This document shows, one piece after another, positions 1 to 6,475 of a stretch of DNA of 18,259 bases (positions within the stretch are counted from its first letter, which is position 1; every line of letters begins with the position of its first letter). The stretch comes from Oscillibacter sp. (lineage in GTDB: Bacteria > Bacillota > Clostridia > Oscillospirales > Oscillospiraceae). The position numbers and the translations under genes were made by a program. The stretch covers positions 1 to 18,259 of the forward strand of contig VSMY01000049.1 in assembly GCA_009773995.1 (NCBI GenBank), in the 5' to 3' direction. The notes below the pieces were generated by a model. The model was given only the letters and a program-made list of their open reading frames with translations. It searched no databases and was not told the DNA's origin.

Positions 1-57
1 AAAATAGAGTATGCTTATGTCAAGATCAAAATGAGAACGTTCCCAACGGGGGGCCAT

Positions 58-1053
58 ATGGGGTCTACGATTATTGATGTAGCGAAAAAATGCGGCTATT
101 CAAAAGCGACGGTTTCCCGGGCCTATGCGGAACCGGACAGGGTGAGCGAAAAAGCCAAGCTCAAAATATACGCCGCGGCCAAAAGCCTGAATTACACACC
201 CAACGCCATCGCCAGGGCCATGGTCCGGCAGCAGACGGAGAACATTGCCTTCATCATTCACGAAAAGCAGTCCCCGGCTGTGCTGAACCCTTTTTACTCC
301 CCGATTCTGGAAGCGATTATGAGGGAGTGCACCCGCCGGGGCTACAGCGTGTTTGTTATAACAAATCAGGATATGCAGCTCCCGAACGGCGATTTGTACA
401 TCAAAAAGCAGATGGATGGCGTGATCTTCGCCGGCGAGGCAAACCCGCAGGCAATTAAACAGCTTCAGGAGCAAAATATCCCTGTGGTCCTGCTGAACAA
501 CTATCAGGATCTCCCAAATCTTCTGTGCGTCGTCGCAGACCACTACCAGGGCGCAATTTATGCCGTCAACCACCTGTATGACCGGGGCCACCGGAAAATC
601 GGCCTTCTGGCCGGGCGCTTTTCTCCCCAGATCAGGGAAGCCCGCTACAACGGCTACTTCGACGCCCTGGCCCAGCATGGCCTGCGGGTGGATTCCCGCT
701 GGATCCAAAACATCGACCCCTCCCTGGAGGCGGGAGAAGAGGCCATGGCCCGTCTGCTGGCCCTGCCGGAACGGCCTTCCGCGGTTTTTTGTACCAACGA
801 TACGGTGGCGGCGGGCGCCATTAAGGCGGTCCTTCGGGCAGGAAGACGGCTGCCGGAGGATATGGCCATTGTCGGCTATGACGATAACTACATCAGCCGC
901 ATCGTGGAGCCGGAGCTAACCACCATACGGGTTGATGCGGCGAAGATGGGCCGTATCGCCGCCCAGAAGCTCTTTGACCTGATTGCCCGGAAGCCGATGG
1001 ACGAGCATATTATCCAGCTTCCGACCCAATTGGTCGTCCGCGGCACAACTTAA
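58..1053 (+). CDS. LacI-family transcriptional regulator
   Basis: This is a 331-residue one-component DNA-binding regulator of the LacI/GalR family. Residues 4-23 form the N-terminal helix-turn-helix (IIDVAKKCGYSKATVSRAY), followed by the hinge-helix region with PNAIARAM near residue 50. The remainder is a periplasmic-binding-protein-like effector domain, with FYSPILEAI, the MDGVIF segment, the DRGHRKIG segment, FCTNDTVAAG and the IVGYDDN segment in family order. I chose the ATG at 58 because a G-rich stretch precedes it and translation then begins right at the helix-turn-helix, as in relatives; an in-frame ATG at 31 would add nine unusual residues and lacks a ribosome site. It lies 58 bp upstream of the hydrolase and transporter genes and probably controls them in response to a small sugar-like effector. 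I did not find a clear LacI-type operator; the promoter probably lies left of the window. Family call is firm; effector unknown. Confidence 0.93.
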   Translation: MGSTIIDVAKKCGYSKATVSRAYAEPDRVSEKAKLKIYAAAKSLNYTPNAIARAMVRQQTENIAFIIHEKQSPAVLNPFYSPILEAIMRECTRRGYSVFVITNQDMQLPNGDLYIKKQMDGVIFAGEANPQAIKQLQEQNIPVVLLNNYQDLPNLLCVVADHYQGAIYAVNHLYDRGHRKIGLLAGRFSPQIREARYNGYFDALAQHGLRVDSRWIQNIDPSLEAGEEAMARLLALPERPSAVFCTNDTVAAGAIKAVLRAGRRLPEDMAIVGYDDNYISRIVEPELTTIRVDAAKMGRIAAQKLFDLIARKPMDEHIIQLPTQLVVRGTT

Positions 1054-1111
1054 TGGATGAAAATCCTGGCTCTCAGGAATTTCATATATCAAACAGAAGG
1101 GAGATGATGCG

Positions 1112-2116
1112 ATGAGGGTTACCTTTATCAATGTAGGGTACGGAGACGCGGCTCTATTTCAGATGCCCGACGGCTATACGGCGCTCCTGGACAGCGGGGG
1201 AAATCTGGAGGAAGACTTCCGGCAGGACCCCTTCCGGATCCGCGGCGTGGAGTATTTGCGGGCCCAAGGAATATCCTGCCTGGACGCTGTAATCCTTTCC
1301 CACATCCACGAGGACCACGTATGCGGCCTGGAAGCGATCCTGAAGGAAGTCCCCGTGAAGCGGCTTTACGTGCCTTACCCTGTGGAGCCCTTTTTAGAAG
1401 GGCGGGCGTTGCGGCCCGGCCCCGGGGCCTTGGGCAGCGTTCCGCTTTACACCCAGGCGCTGAACGCTTACCGCAGGATTATTTGCCAGGTGACCGCCCA
1501 AGGCGTGCCGATCCGGACGCTGGGGGCCGGGGAGTCCGTGCTCCTGACGCCGGGACTGCAAATGGAGGTTTTAGGGCCGAAGGAGCGGAATGTCCGCCGG
1601 TACATGGATTGCCTTCGCCGGGCGTATATGCCTGGTCAGGCGCAGGAAACCGTAGATGCCTGTCTGAGCGAACTGGATGTTTCCTCCAATGAAACCAGCC
1701 TCTTGCTGCGTTTTGAGTCGGAGGGCGTCGTTTTCCTCATGGCGGCGGACAACTGCCCCCGGGAGTGGGATGAGGTCCCTTCTTTTTTGCTCGAAAATGT
1801 AAACGTTCTCAAATTGCCCCATCACGGACAAATTGACTCAATCAGCGAACATTATATGCAAAATATGCCCTTGGCCTATGTTGTGACGACCAGCGCCTCC
1901 GACCGGCGGAACAACAGCGCCCATCCCCAGGTTTATCAGCGGCTCTTGGACATGCGCCCTCCGGGAGAGAAGCCTGTGTTTCTCTTCACAGATGAGCGGG
2001 AGTATTTCCCCTATTTCTCGCAGACCAGCGGTTTTCAGGCCGTCACCCTTGCGGTGAATTCCAGAAAGATTTCTGTGGAGTTTATTAAAATTCAAAAAAA
2101 GGAGAAATATGTATGA
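1112..2116 (+). CDS. ComEC-like metallo-beta-lactamase-fold hydrolase, soluble
   Basis: This 334-residue protein has the metallo-beta-lactamase fold in its ComEC/Rec2-like form. Visible landmarks are the N-terminal FINVGYGDA and LLDSGG segments, the metal-binding HIHEDH at residues 64-69, the NETSLLLRF strand near 193, Asp213 in MAADN, and LKLPHHG with His237-His238. These give a full set of likely metal ligands, so the enzyme looks active. No membrane segment or signal peptide is seen, so it lacks the competence channel of ComEC and should be cytoplasmic. The start has AAGGGAG eight bases upstream. Its stop overlaps the tctC start as ATGA, indicating translational coupling with the transporter. 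Relatives hydrolyse phosphodiesters, lactones or thioesters; which applies here is not visible. A role in opening a lactone of the imported acid is only a guess from context. Confidence 0.85.
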   Translation: MRVTFINVGYGDAALFQMPDGYTALLDSGGNLEEDFRQDPFRIRGVEYLRAQGISCLDAVILSHIHEDHVCGLEAILKEVPVKRLYVPYPVEPFLEGRALRPGPGALGSVPLYTQALNAYRRIICQVTAQGVPIRTLGAGESVLLTPGLQMEVLGPKERNVRRYMDCLRRAYMPGQAQETVDACLSELDVSSNETSLLLRFESEGVVFLMAADNCPREWDEVPSFLLENVNVLKLPHHGQIDSISEHYMQNMPLAYVVTTSASDRRNNSAHPQVYQRLLDMRPPGEKPVFLFTDEREYFPYFSQTSGFQAVTLAVNSRKISVEFIKIQKKEKYV

Positions 2117-3120
2117 AAAAGCTATTGCATCTGACGCTCGCCCTCCTTCTGGCACTGACCCTGACGGCCTGCGGCGCTTCTCCCGGCGGAGCCCCCTCCG
2201 GCGGGCAGGCCGCGCCGGACGCCGGCGCAAGCTCCAAATACCCTGAAAAGGAAATCACCCTCATTCAGCCCTGGGCTTTAGGCGGCGGCCCCGACGTCAT
2301 CACCCGCCAGATTGCCTCCTACAGCGACAAGTATCTGGGCGTGCCCATGGTAGTGGAAAATCACACCGGCGGCTCCGGCACCATTGGTATGAACGATTTC
2401 CTGGAGGCAAAAGACGACGGCTATACCCTCTTTTTCGCCTGCGGCCCCATGTTCTCCCTGACGCCGAATTTTATCGCCACGGACTACTCGCTTGACGACA
2501 TCACGCCGCTCATCGGCGCCCGCGTTACCGAGTTCGTGGTCCTGACGCGGGGGGACAGCGGCATCACCAATATCCAAGAACTGATTGACTATGCAAACTC
2601 CGGGCATACGGTTAAATACGCCACCACCGGAGGACCCGGCAACGACAGCTACACCATGGTGACCGCCCTGTTTAAAACGCTGGGCATCCCCTCCGAGCCG
2701 GTGCCCTACGACGGCAGCCAGGAGACGCTTAACGCCCTGATTGGCGGACATGTGGACGTGGCCGTCAACTCTCCCCCGACCTACCGGGAGTATGTGATCA
2801 ACGGCGAACTGAACTGCCTGGGCACCTTCGTACCCGAGGGCGTGGATGTAGAAGGCATCGGGCACATCCAGTCCTTTAAGGACCAGGGTGTGGACGTGGA
2901 GTTCACCGGCATGGATTTCTTCGCAGTCCGTTCCAGCGTGGATCCCGAAAAGCAGGCCGTTCTCAAGGAGTTCATTCAGAAGGTCTACGCAGACCCAACC
3001 TTCCAGGAGTTCATGTCCGGCCTGGGTATGGAAGCATGGGAGGCTGAGGCCGACGAAATTCTAGGCATGATTGCGGATCAGACTGCGGCCATGGAAAAAT
3101 ACATTCCCCTGGCTCAGTAA
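2113..3120 (+). CDS. tctC: TctC/Bug-family solute-binding lipoprotein of a TTT transporter
   Basis: This 335-residue extracellular binding protein of a tripartite tricarboxylate transporter captures the substrate outside the cell and passes it to TctAB. The N-terminus is a lipoprotein signal with a basic MKK start, a leucine-rich core and the lipobox LTAC, giving lipidated Cys20. A low-complexity Gly/Ser/Ala/Pro linker follows to about residue 43. The Bug fold then shows KEITLIQPWALGGGPD, VVENHTGGSGTIG and DDGYTL, which match the family's conserved ligand-binding loops. Length is usual. The ribosome site GGAGAA lies inside the end of the hydrolase gene, whose stop overlaps this ATG. Substrates of the family are mostly carboxylates such as citrate and other di- or tricarboxylates, or sugar acids; the actual ligand is not deducible here. 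Confidence 0.93.
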   Translation: MKKLLHLTLALLLALTLTACGASPGGAPSGGQAAPDAGASSKYPEKEITLIQPWALGGGPDVITRQIASYSDKYLGVPMVVENHTGGSGTIGMNDFLEAKDDGYTLFFACGPMFSLTPNFIATDYSLDDITPLIGARVTEFVVLTRGDSGITNIQELIDYANSGHTVKYATTGGPGNDSYTMVTALFKTLGIPSEPVPYDGSQETLNALIGGHVDVAVNSPPTYREYVINGELNCLGTFVPEGVDVEGIGHIQSFKDQGVDVEFTGMDFFAVRSSVDPEKQAVLKEFIQKVYADPTFQEFMSGLGMEAWEAEADEILGMIADQTAAMEKYIPLAQ

Positions 3121-3131
3121 ATCCGTTCCGC

Positions 3132-3158
3132 GGGCCCCGCGCAGACCGTGCGGGGCCC
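3132..3158 (+). promoter_or_regulatory. GC-rich hairpin between tctC and tctB
   Basis: A perfect 9-bp GC-only inverted repeat (GGGCCCCGC at 3132-3140 against GCGGGGCCC at 3150-3158, 9-nt loop) begins 11 bases after the tctC stop. No T-tract follows, so it is not a classical terminator. In binding-protein transport operons such hairpins typically protect the upstream mRNA end and let the binding protein be made in excess over the membrane subunits; that role is inferred here from position. Confidence 0.6.
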
Positions 3159-3186
3159 TGCGGTGAACTTCGAGGGAGGTTACGCG

Positions 3187-3651
3187 ATGAAAATCAAATA
3201 TAACGCGGAAATTATCGCTGGAGTTGTGTTTGCAGTTCTGGGAACCATTTTGTGGGTTCAGATTCCAACCCAGGTTCAAACCATGGAAAAATCCGCTATC
3301 AACGCCCAGATGCTTCCCCGCATCGCCATTGGCGGCCTGGTTCTGTTTTCCATTGGATTGCTGCTGGAGGGGCTGCTGCTGCGGGAGAAGAAGGAACTGG
3401 TGGTCACGGCCGGGAGCTTCTCCTCCGATGGGTTCAAAAAGGAAATGCGCTCCGTGCTCTTCGCGCTGTTTCTGGTGGCTTACTGTTTTATCATCCAGCC
3501 CCTGGGCTTCATCCTTTCCACGGTGCTCCTGGTGCTGGCGATACTCCTGTTTTACGGAGCCCGCAAGTGGTATTTTTATGCCATCCCCCTGGCCATGATT
3601 GGCGTGGTATACTACATTTTTCGGGCGCTGCTGCACGTCTCGCTGCCCTGA
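3187..3651 (+). CDS. tctB: TctB-family small membrane subunit of a TTT transporter
   Basis: This 154-residue integral membrane protein is the small, poorly conserved subunit of the tripartite tricarboxylate transporter and pairs with TctA in the membrane. Four hydrophobic segments can be read: about residues 8-25 (IIAGVVFAVLGTILWVQI), 38-58, 84-105 and a split one at 108-150 covering STVLLVLAILLFYGA and YAIPLAMIGVVYYIF. This matches the family's usual four-helix layout and its length of about 150. The ATG at 3187 is preceded by GAGGGAGG; an upstream in-frame GTG at 3148 lies inside the hairpin and lacks a good ribosome site. Sequence conservation in TctB is low, so the call rests on size, topology and its place between tctC and tctA. 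Confidence 0.88.
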   Translation: MKIKYNAEIIAGVVFAVLGTILWVQIPTQVQTMEKSAINAQMLPRIAIGGLVLFSIGLLLEGLLLREKKELVVTAGSFSSDGFKKEMRSVLFALFLVAYCFIIQPLGFILSTVLLVLAILLFYGARKWYFYAIPLAMIGVVYYIFRALLHVSLP

Positions 3652-3669
3652 GCGGAAAGGAGAGAGCTT

Positions 3670-5163
3670 ATGGAACAATTTTTAGGCGGTCTTCAAATTT
3701 TGGCCCAGTGGCAGAACTTCCTCATCATTCCCCTGGGCTTAGCCGTGGGCATCGTGGTGGGGGCCATCCCCGGCTTGACCGCGGACCTGGGCATCATTCT
3801 CTGTATCCCCTTTACCTATGGAATGGACCCTACCATGGCCATCCTTGTGCTGCTGGCGATCTACTGCGGCGGCACCTACGGCGGCTCCATCACGGCAATC
3901 CTCATCAATACCCCCGGCACCTCCGCCAACGCGGCGACCCTCTTTGACGGCTATCCCATGACGGTGAAGGGCAAAGCCTTTAAGGCCCTGCAAATGGCGT
4001 TGTTCGCCTCCACCATCGGCGGGCTGATCAGCGCCTTCGCCCTGCTGTTCCTGGCCCCGCTGATTGCCAAGATCACCCTGCTCTTCGGCCCGGCGGAGTA
4101 CTTCGCTCTGGCGGTTTTCGGCCTTTCCGTCATCGCCGGTGTTTCCAACAAAAGCATTTTCAAGGGTCTCATCGGCGCGTGCATTGGATTGTTCATGTCC
4201 ACTGTGGGCGTGGACAGCATCAGCGGCACCGCCCGCTTCATCTTTGGCCAGCGCCGCCTGATGGCGGGCATCGACCTGATTATCGCCTTGATTGGCCTGT
4301 TTGCCATCTCGGAGATTCTGATGAAATCTCAGTACAACCCCAAAACGGACCGCAAAACCATCAGCGCCTCCGCCATAACCAAGGACAAAATTACCAAGGA
4401 CGAATACCGCCGCTGCCGGAAGCCGATTGCCCTGGGCTCCCTGATCGGCGTCATCATCGGCGCCACCCCCGGCACCGGCGGGGGCCTGGCGGCCTTCATC
4501 GCCTACAACCAGACCAAGCAGTCCTCCAGTCACCCGGAGACCTTCGGCCACGGTGAAATCGAGGGTGTGGCGGCCTCCGAATCCGCCAACAACGGTGCCT
4601 GCGGCGCGACCATGATCCCCATGCTGACCCTGGGCGTTCCCGGAGACGGCGTCACCGCCATTCTGATGGGCGCGTTTATGCTGCACGGCATGGTGCCGGG
4701 CCCCACTCTGTTTACAGAGCAGGGGAACGTGCTCTACGCCATCATGCTGGGCCTGATTGTAGTGAATGTATTCATGTACATCATTGGCAGCGTACTCACC
4801 CGCTTCTACGCCCATATCACCCGGATTCCCTATGAGATCCTGGCCCCCATCGTCATAACCTTCTGCATCGCCGGCGCCTACTCCACGAATAACCGGGTCT
4901 ATGATATCTTCATCATCCTGATCTTCGGCATTGTGGCCTATTTCCTGCGGCGCATGGACTTCCAGCTGGTACCCATCCTGCTGGGCATCGTCCTGGGCCC
5001 CCTGGCGGAGAAAAACTTCCGGCGGGCCATGGTCATCTCCGAGGGCAGCTTTAAGATTTTCTTCACCCGGCCCATCAGCTGCATTTTCATCCTTATCGCG
5101 GTAGGTTCCGTGCTGCTGTTCGCATGGAAGAATTATAAGACTAGGGGCAGCAAAGCAGCATAA
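3670..5163 (+). CDS. tctA: TctA-family large permease subunit of a TTT transporter
   Basis: This 497-residue membrane protein is the conserved channel-forming subunit of the tripartite tricarboxylate transporter, a secondary, ion-driven importer fed by TctC. It has about 10-12 hydrophobic segments. Family signatures are clear: AIPGLTADLGI near residue 30, the YCGGTYGGSITAILINTPGT block near 58-77 followed by DGYPM, and in the second half the matching GATPGTGGGLAAFIAY and the LGVPGDGVTAILMGAFMLHG block. The two halves echo each other, as known for TctA. AAAGGAGAG lies about nine bases before the ATG and 18 bp separate it from tctB. It is probably the last gene of the operon; the next gene has its own promoter after 192 bp. 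Length and motifs are complete, with no sign of damage. Confidence 0.95.
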   Translation: MEQFLGGLQILAQWQNFLIIPLGLAVGIVVGAIPGLTADLGIILCIPFTYGMDPTMAILVLLAIYCGGTYGGSITAILINTPGTSANAATLFDGYPMTVKGKAFKALQMALFASTIGGLISAFALLFLAPLIAKITLLFGPAEYFALAVFGLSVIAGVSNKSIFKGLIGACIGLFMSTVGVDSISGTARFIFGQRRLMAGIDLIIALIGLFAISEILMKSQYNPKTDRKTISASAITKDKITKDEYRRCRKPIALGSLIGVIIGATPGTGGGLAAFIAYNQTKQSSSHPETFGHGEIEGVAASESANNGACGATMIPMLTLGVPGDGVTAILMGAFMLHGMVPGPTLFTEQGNVLYAIMLGLIVVNVFMYIIGSVLTRFYAHITRIPYEILAPIVITFCIAGAYSTNNRVYDIFIILIFGIVAYFLRRMDFQLVPILLGIVLGPLAEKNFRRAMVISEGSFKIFFTRPISCIFILIAVGSVLLFAWKNYKTRGSKAA

Positions 5164-5270
5164 GCACAGGGGGAACCCGCGTTATGGAGCGGGATGAAGA
5201 AAAGGCGTTCTTCAGCGCCGAAGCTCCTCCTGCAAATGGAGCCTCTCCGCGATTCTCCATCATGCCCAAG

Positions 5271-5305
5271 AACAAGGGAGCGGTTGAAAATCCCGCTCCC
5301 TTGTT
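5271..5305. promoter_or_regulatory. 13-bp perfect inverted repeat, operator and/or terminator
   Basis: AACAAGGGAGCGG (5271-5283) is exactly repeated in reverse complement at 5293-5305 with a 9-nt loop. It lies 108 bp after the tctA stop and overlaps the next promoter: the loop carries the -35 hexamer and the right arm fills most of the spacer. As RNA it would form a strong hairpin able to stop tctA transcripts, although only TTGTTGT follows, not a full T-tract. As DNA it could be an operator. The sequence does not decide between the two. Confidence 0.65.
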
Positions 5306-5312
5306 GTATAAT
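5284..5312 (+). promoter_or_regulatory. Sigma-70/SigA-type promoter of the PfkB kinase gene
   Basis: TTGAAA (5284-5289, five of six consensus bases) and TATAAT (5307-5312, perfect) are separated by exactly 17 bp, a near-consensus vegetative promoter. Transcription should begin near 5319, leaving a leader of about 37 bases before the kinase ATG at 5356. The promoter is embedded in the 13-bp inverted repeat, so strong repression by a protein bound there is plausible. Confidence 0.75.
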
Positions 5313-5355
5313 CAGTTACTGCAAAACATGAACTATGGTCAGAAAGAGGGATAAA

Positions 5356-6237
5356 ATGGAAAAGCAATACGACGTCTTGATCATTGGGCCGGTGTCTTTG
5401 GATCATAACATTGACTACCAAGGCAACGAGCGGAAAGAAGTGGGCGGTGCCGTGGTGGCCTCCGGCTTTGCGGCGGCGAAGAGCGGAAACAGGACGGCCC
5501 TGTTCACCAAGCTGAACCCCGCCGACGCCGATGTGGAGGCCCGCTTTGCCGGGTCCGGCGCGGACCTGTATTGGAAGCCCTCCGCCGCCACCTGCTCCAT
5601 CCGGAACCAATATTTTACCGCCGATAAGGAGAAGCGCGCATGCACCTCCATGGGCGTCTGCGACCCCTTCCGGTTTGAGGAGCTTCCGGACATTGAGGCA
5701 GGCATTTACCACTTTGCCGGCCTGGTCTATGGGGATTTTGACGGCCCGCTCTTTGCCGAGGCGGCGAAGCACGGAAAGGTGGCTGTAGATGTACAGTGCC
5801 TTCTTCGCCATGTGGAACCGGACAAGACCATGGCATTTCATGACTGGGCGGAGAAGCGGGAATATCTGCCCTATATTGATTACCTGAAAACAGATGCTGC
5901 CGAAGCGGAGATTCTGACGGGCCTGACGGACCGGGCGGAGGCGGCGAAGCTGCTCCACAGCTGGGGAGCGAAGGAGGTCCTTATTACCCACAACACGGAA
6001 GTGCTCGCCTATGACGGGAAAGACCTGTATACCTGCCCCATCAAGGCCCGGAACCTCTCCGGCCGGACGGGGCGGGGAGACACCACCTTTGCCGGATATA
6101 TCACCGAGCGCCGGCGGGCAGGCATTCAGGAAGCCCTGCTGTACTGCACCGCTCTGGTATCCCTGAAAATGGAGACCCCCGGTCCCTTCCAAGGAAGCCG
6201 GGAGGATGTGAAGGATTATATAGCGGCGTTCTATTGA
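5356..6237 (+). CDS. PfkB/ribokinase-family carbohydrate kinase
   Basis: This 293-residue cytoplasmic kinase of the PfkB family transfers phosphate from ATP to a sugar or sugar-like alcohol. The N-terminal strand YDVLIIGPVSLD is followed by the glycine motif VGGAVVASGFAAAKSGNRTAL around residues 29-49. The middle has KTDAAEAEILTG (178-189), matching the family's K-x-N-x-x-E-x-x-x-L-x-G block. The C-terminal signature is GRTGRGDTTF with the catalytic base at Asp242; here the usual TGAGD reads TGRGD. I prefer the ATG at 5356, preceded by AGAGGG, over the in-frame ATG at 5335. It follows the transporter operon but has its own promoter, and ends before a shared terminator. It may phosphorylate a product of the imported compound; the substrate is unknown. 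Confidence 0.87.
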   Translation: MEKQYDVLIIGPVSLDHNIDYQGNERKEVGGAVVASGFAAAKSGNRTALFTKLNPADADVEARFAGSGADLYWKPSAATCSIRNQYFTADKEKRACTSMGVCDPFRFEELPDIEAGIYHFAGLVYGDFDGPLFAEAAKHGKVAVDVQCLLRHVEPDKTMAFHDWAEKREYLPYIDYLKTDAAEAEILTGLTDRAEAAKLLHSWGAKEVLITHNTEVLAYDGKDLYTCPIKARNLSGRTGRGDTTFAGYITERRRAGIQEALLYCTALVSLKMETPGPFQGSREDVKDYIAAFY

Positions 6238-6322
6238 GCGCGGAATGCGGGACGCTCTTCAACCGCATTCACTGGAAGGAGACGCGTTCCCCGCGTCCCG
6301 GGAGCCTCCTATTAAAATGAAA

Positions 6323-6358
6323 GCAAAGGCCCGTTCCGGTTTTGGAACGGGCCTTTGC
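6323..6358. terminator. Bidirectional terminator between convergent genes
   Basis: A perfect 15-bp inverted repeat (6323-6337 with 6344-6358, six-base GGTTTT loop) sits 85 bp after the kinase stop and between convergent genes. On the minus strand it is followed by the T-rich TTTCATTTTAAT, so it should end the DHH transcript well; on the plus strand the right arm itself ends in TTTGC with few T after it. It most likely serves both genes. Confidence 0.82.
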
Positions 6359-6401
6359 CTGTGCCTGCTCAAAATGTTTCCATGCGTCCGCCCCGGTTCC
6401 C

Positions 6402-6419
6402 GCTTGAACCGCTTGAACC
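6402..6419. repeat. Two tandem copies of a 9-bp unit
   Basis: GCTTGAACC occurs twice back to back in the 3' flank of the DHH gene. The nearby CGGTTC at 6394-6399 is complementary to GAACCG in either copy, so alternative short hairpins are possible. I see no function. Confidence 0.4.
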
Positions 6420-6475
6420 GCGGGACTCCGCCGGACGCCGCCTGGAAGGGGCGCGGACGGCCTTCCGCCTCCGGC

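Noticed and set aside
3739..4815. 358-residue minus-strand open frame over TctA
   Set aside because: Low-complexity Gly/Ala/Asp/His-rich sequence antisense to a complete TctA; no start or domain support.
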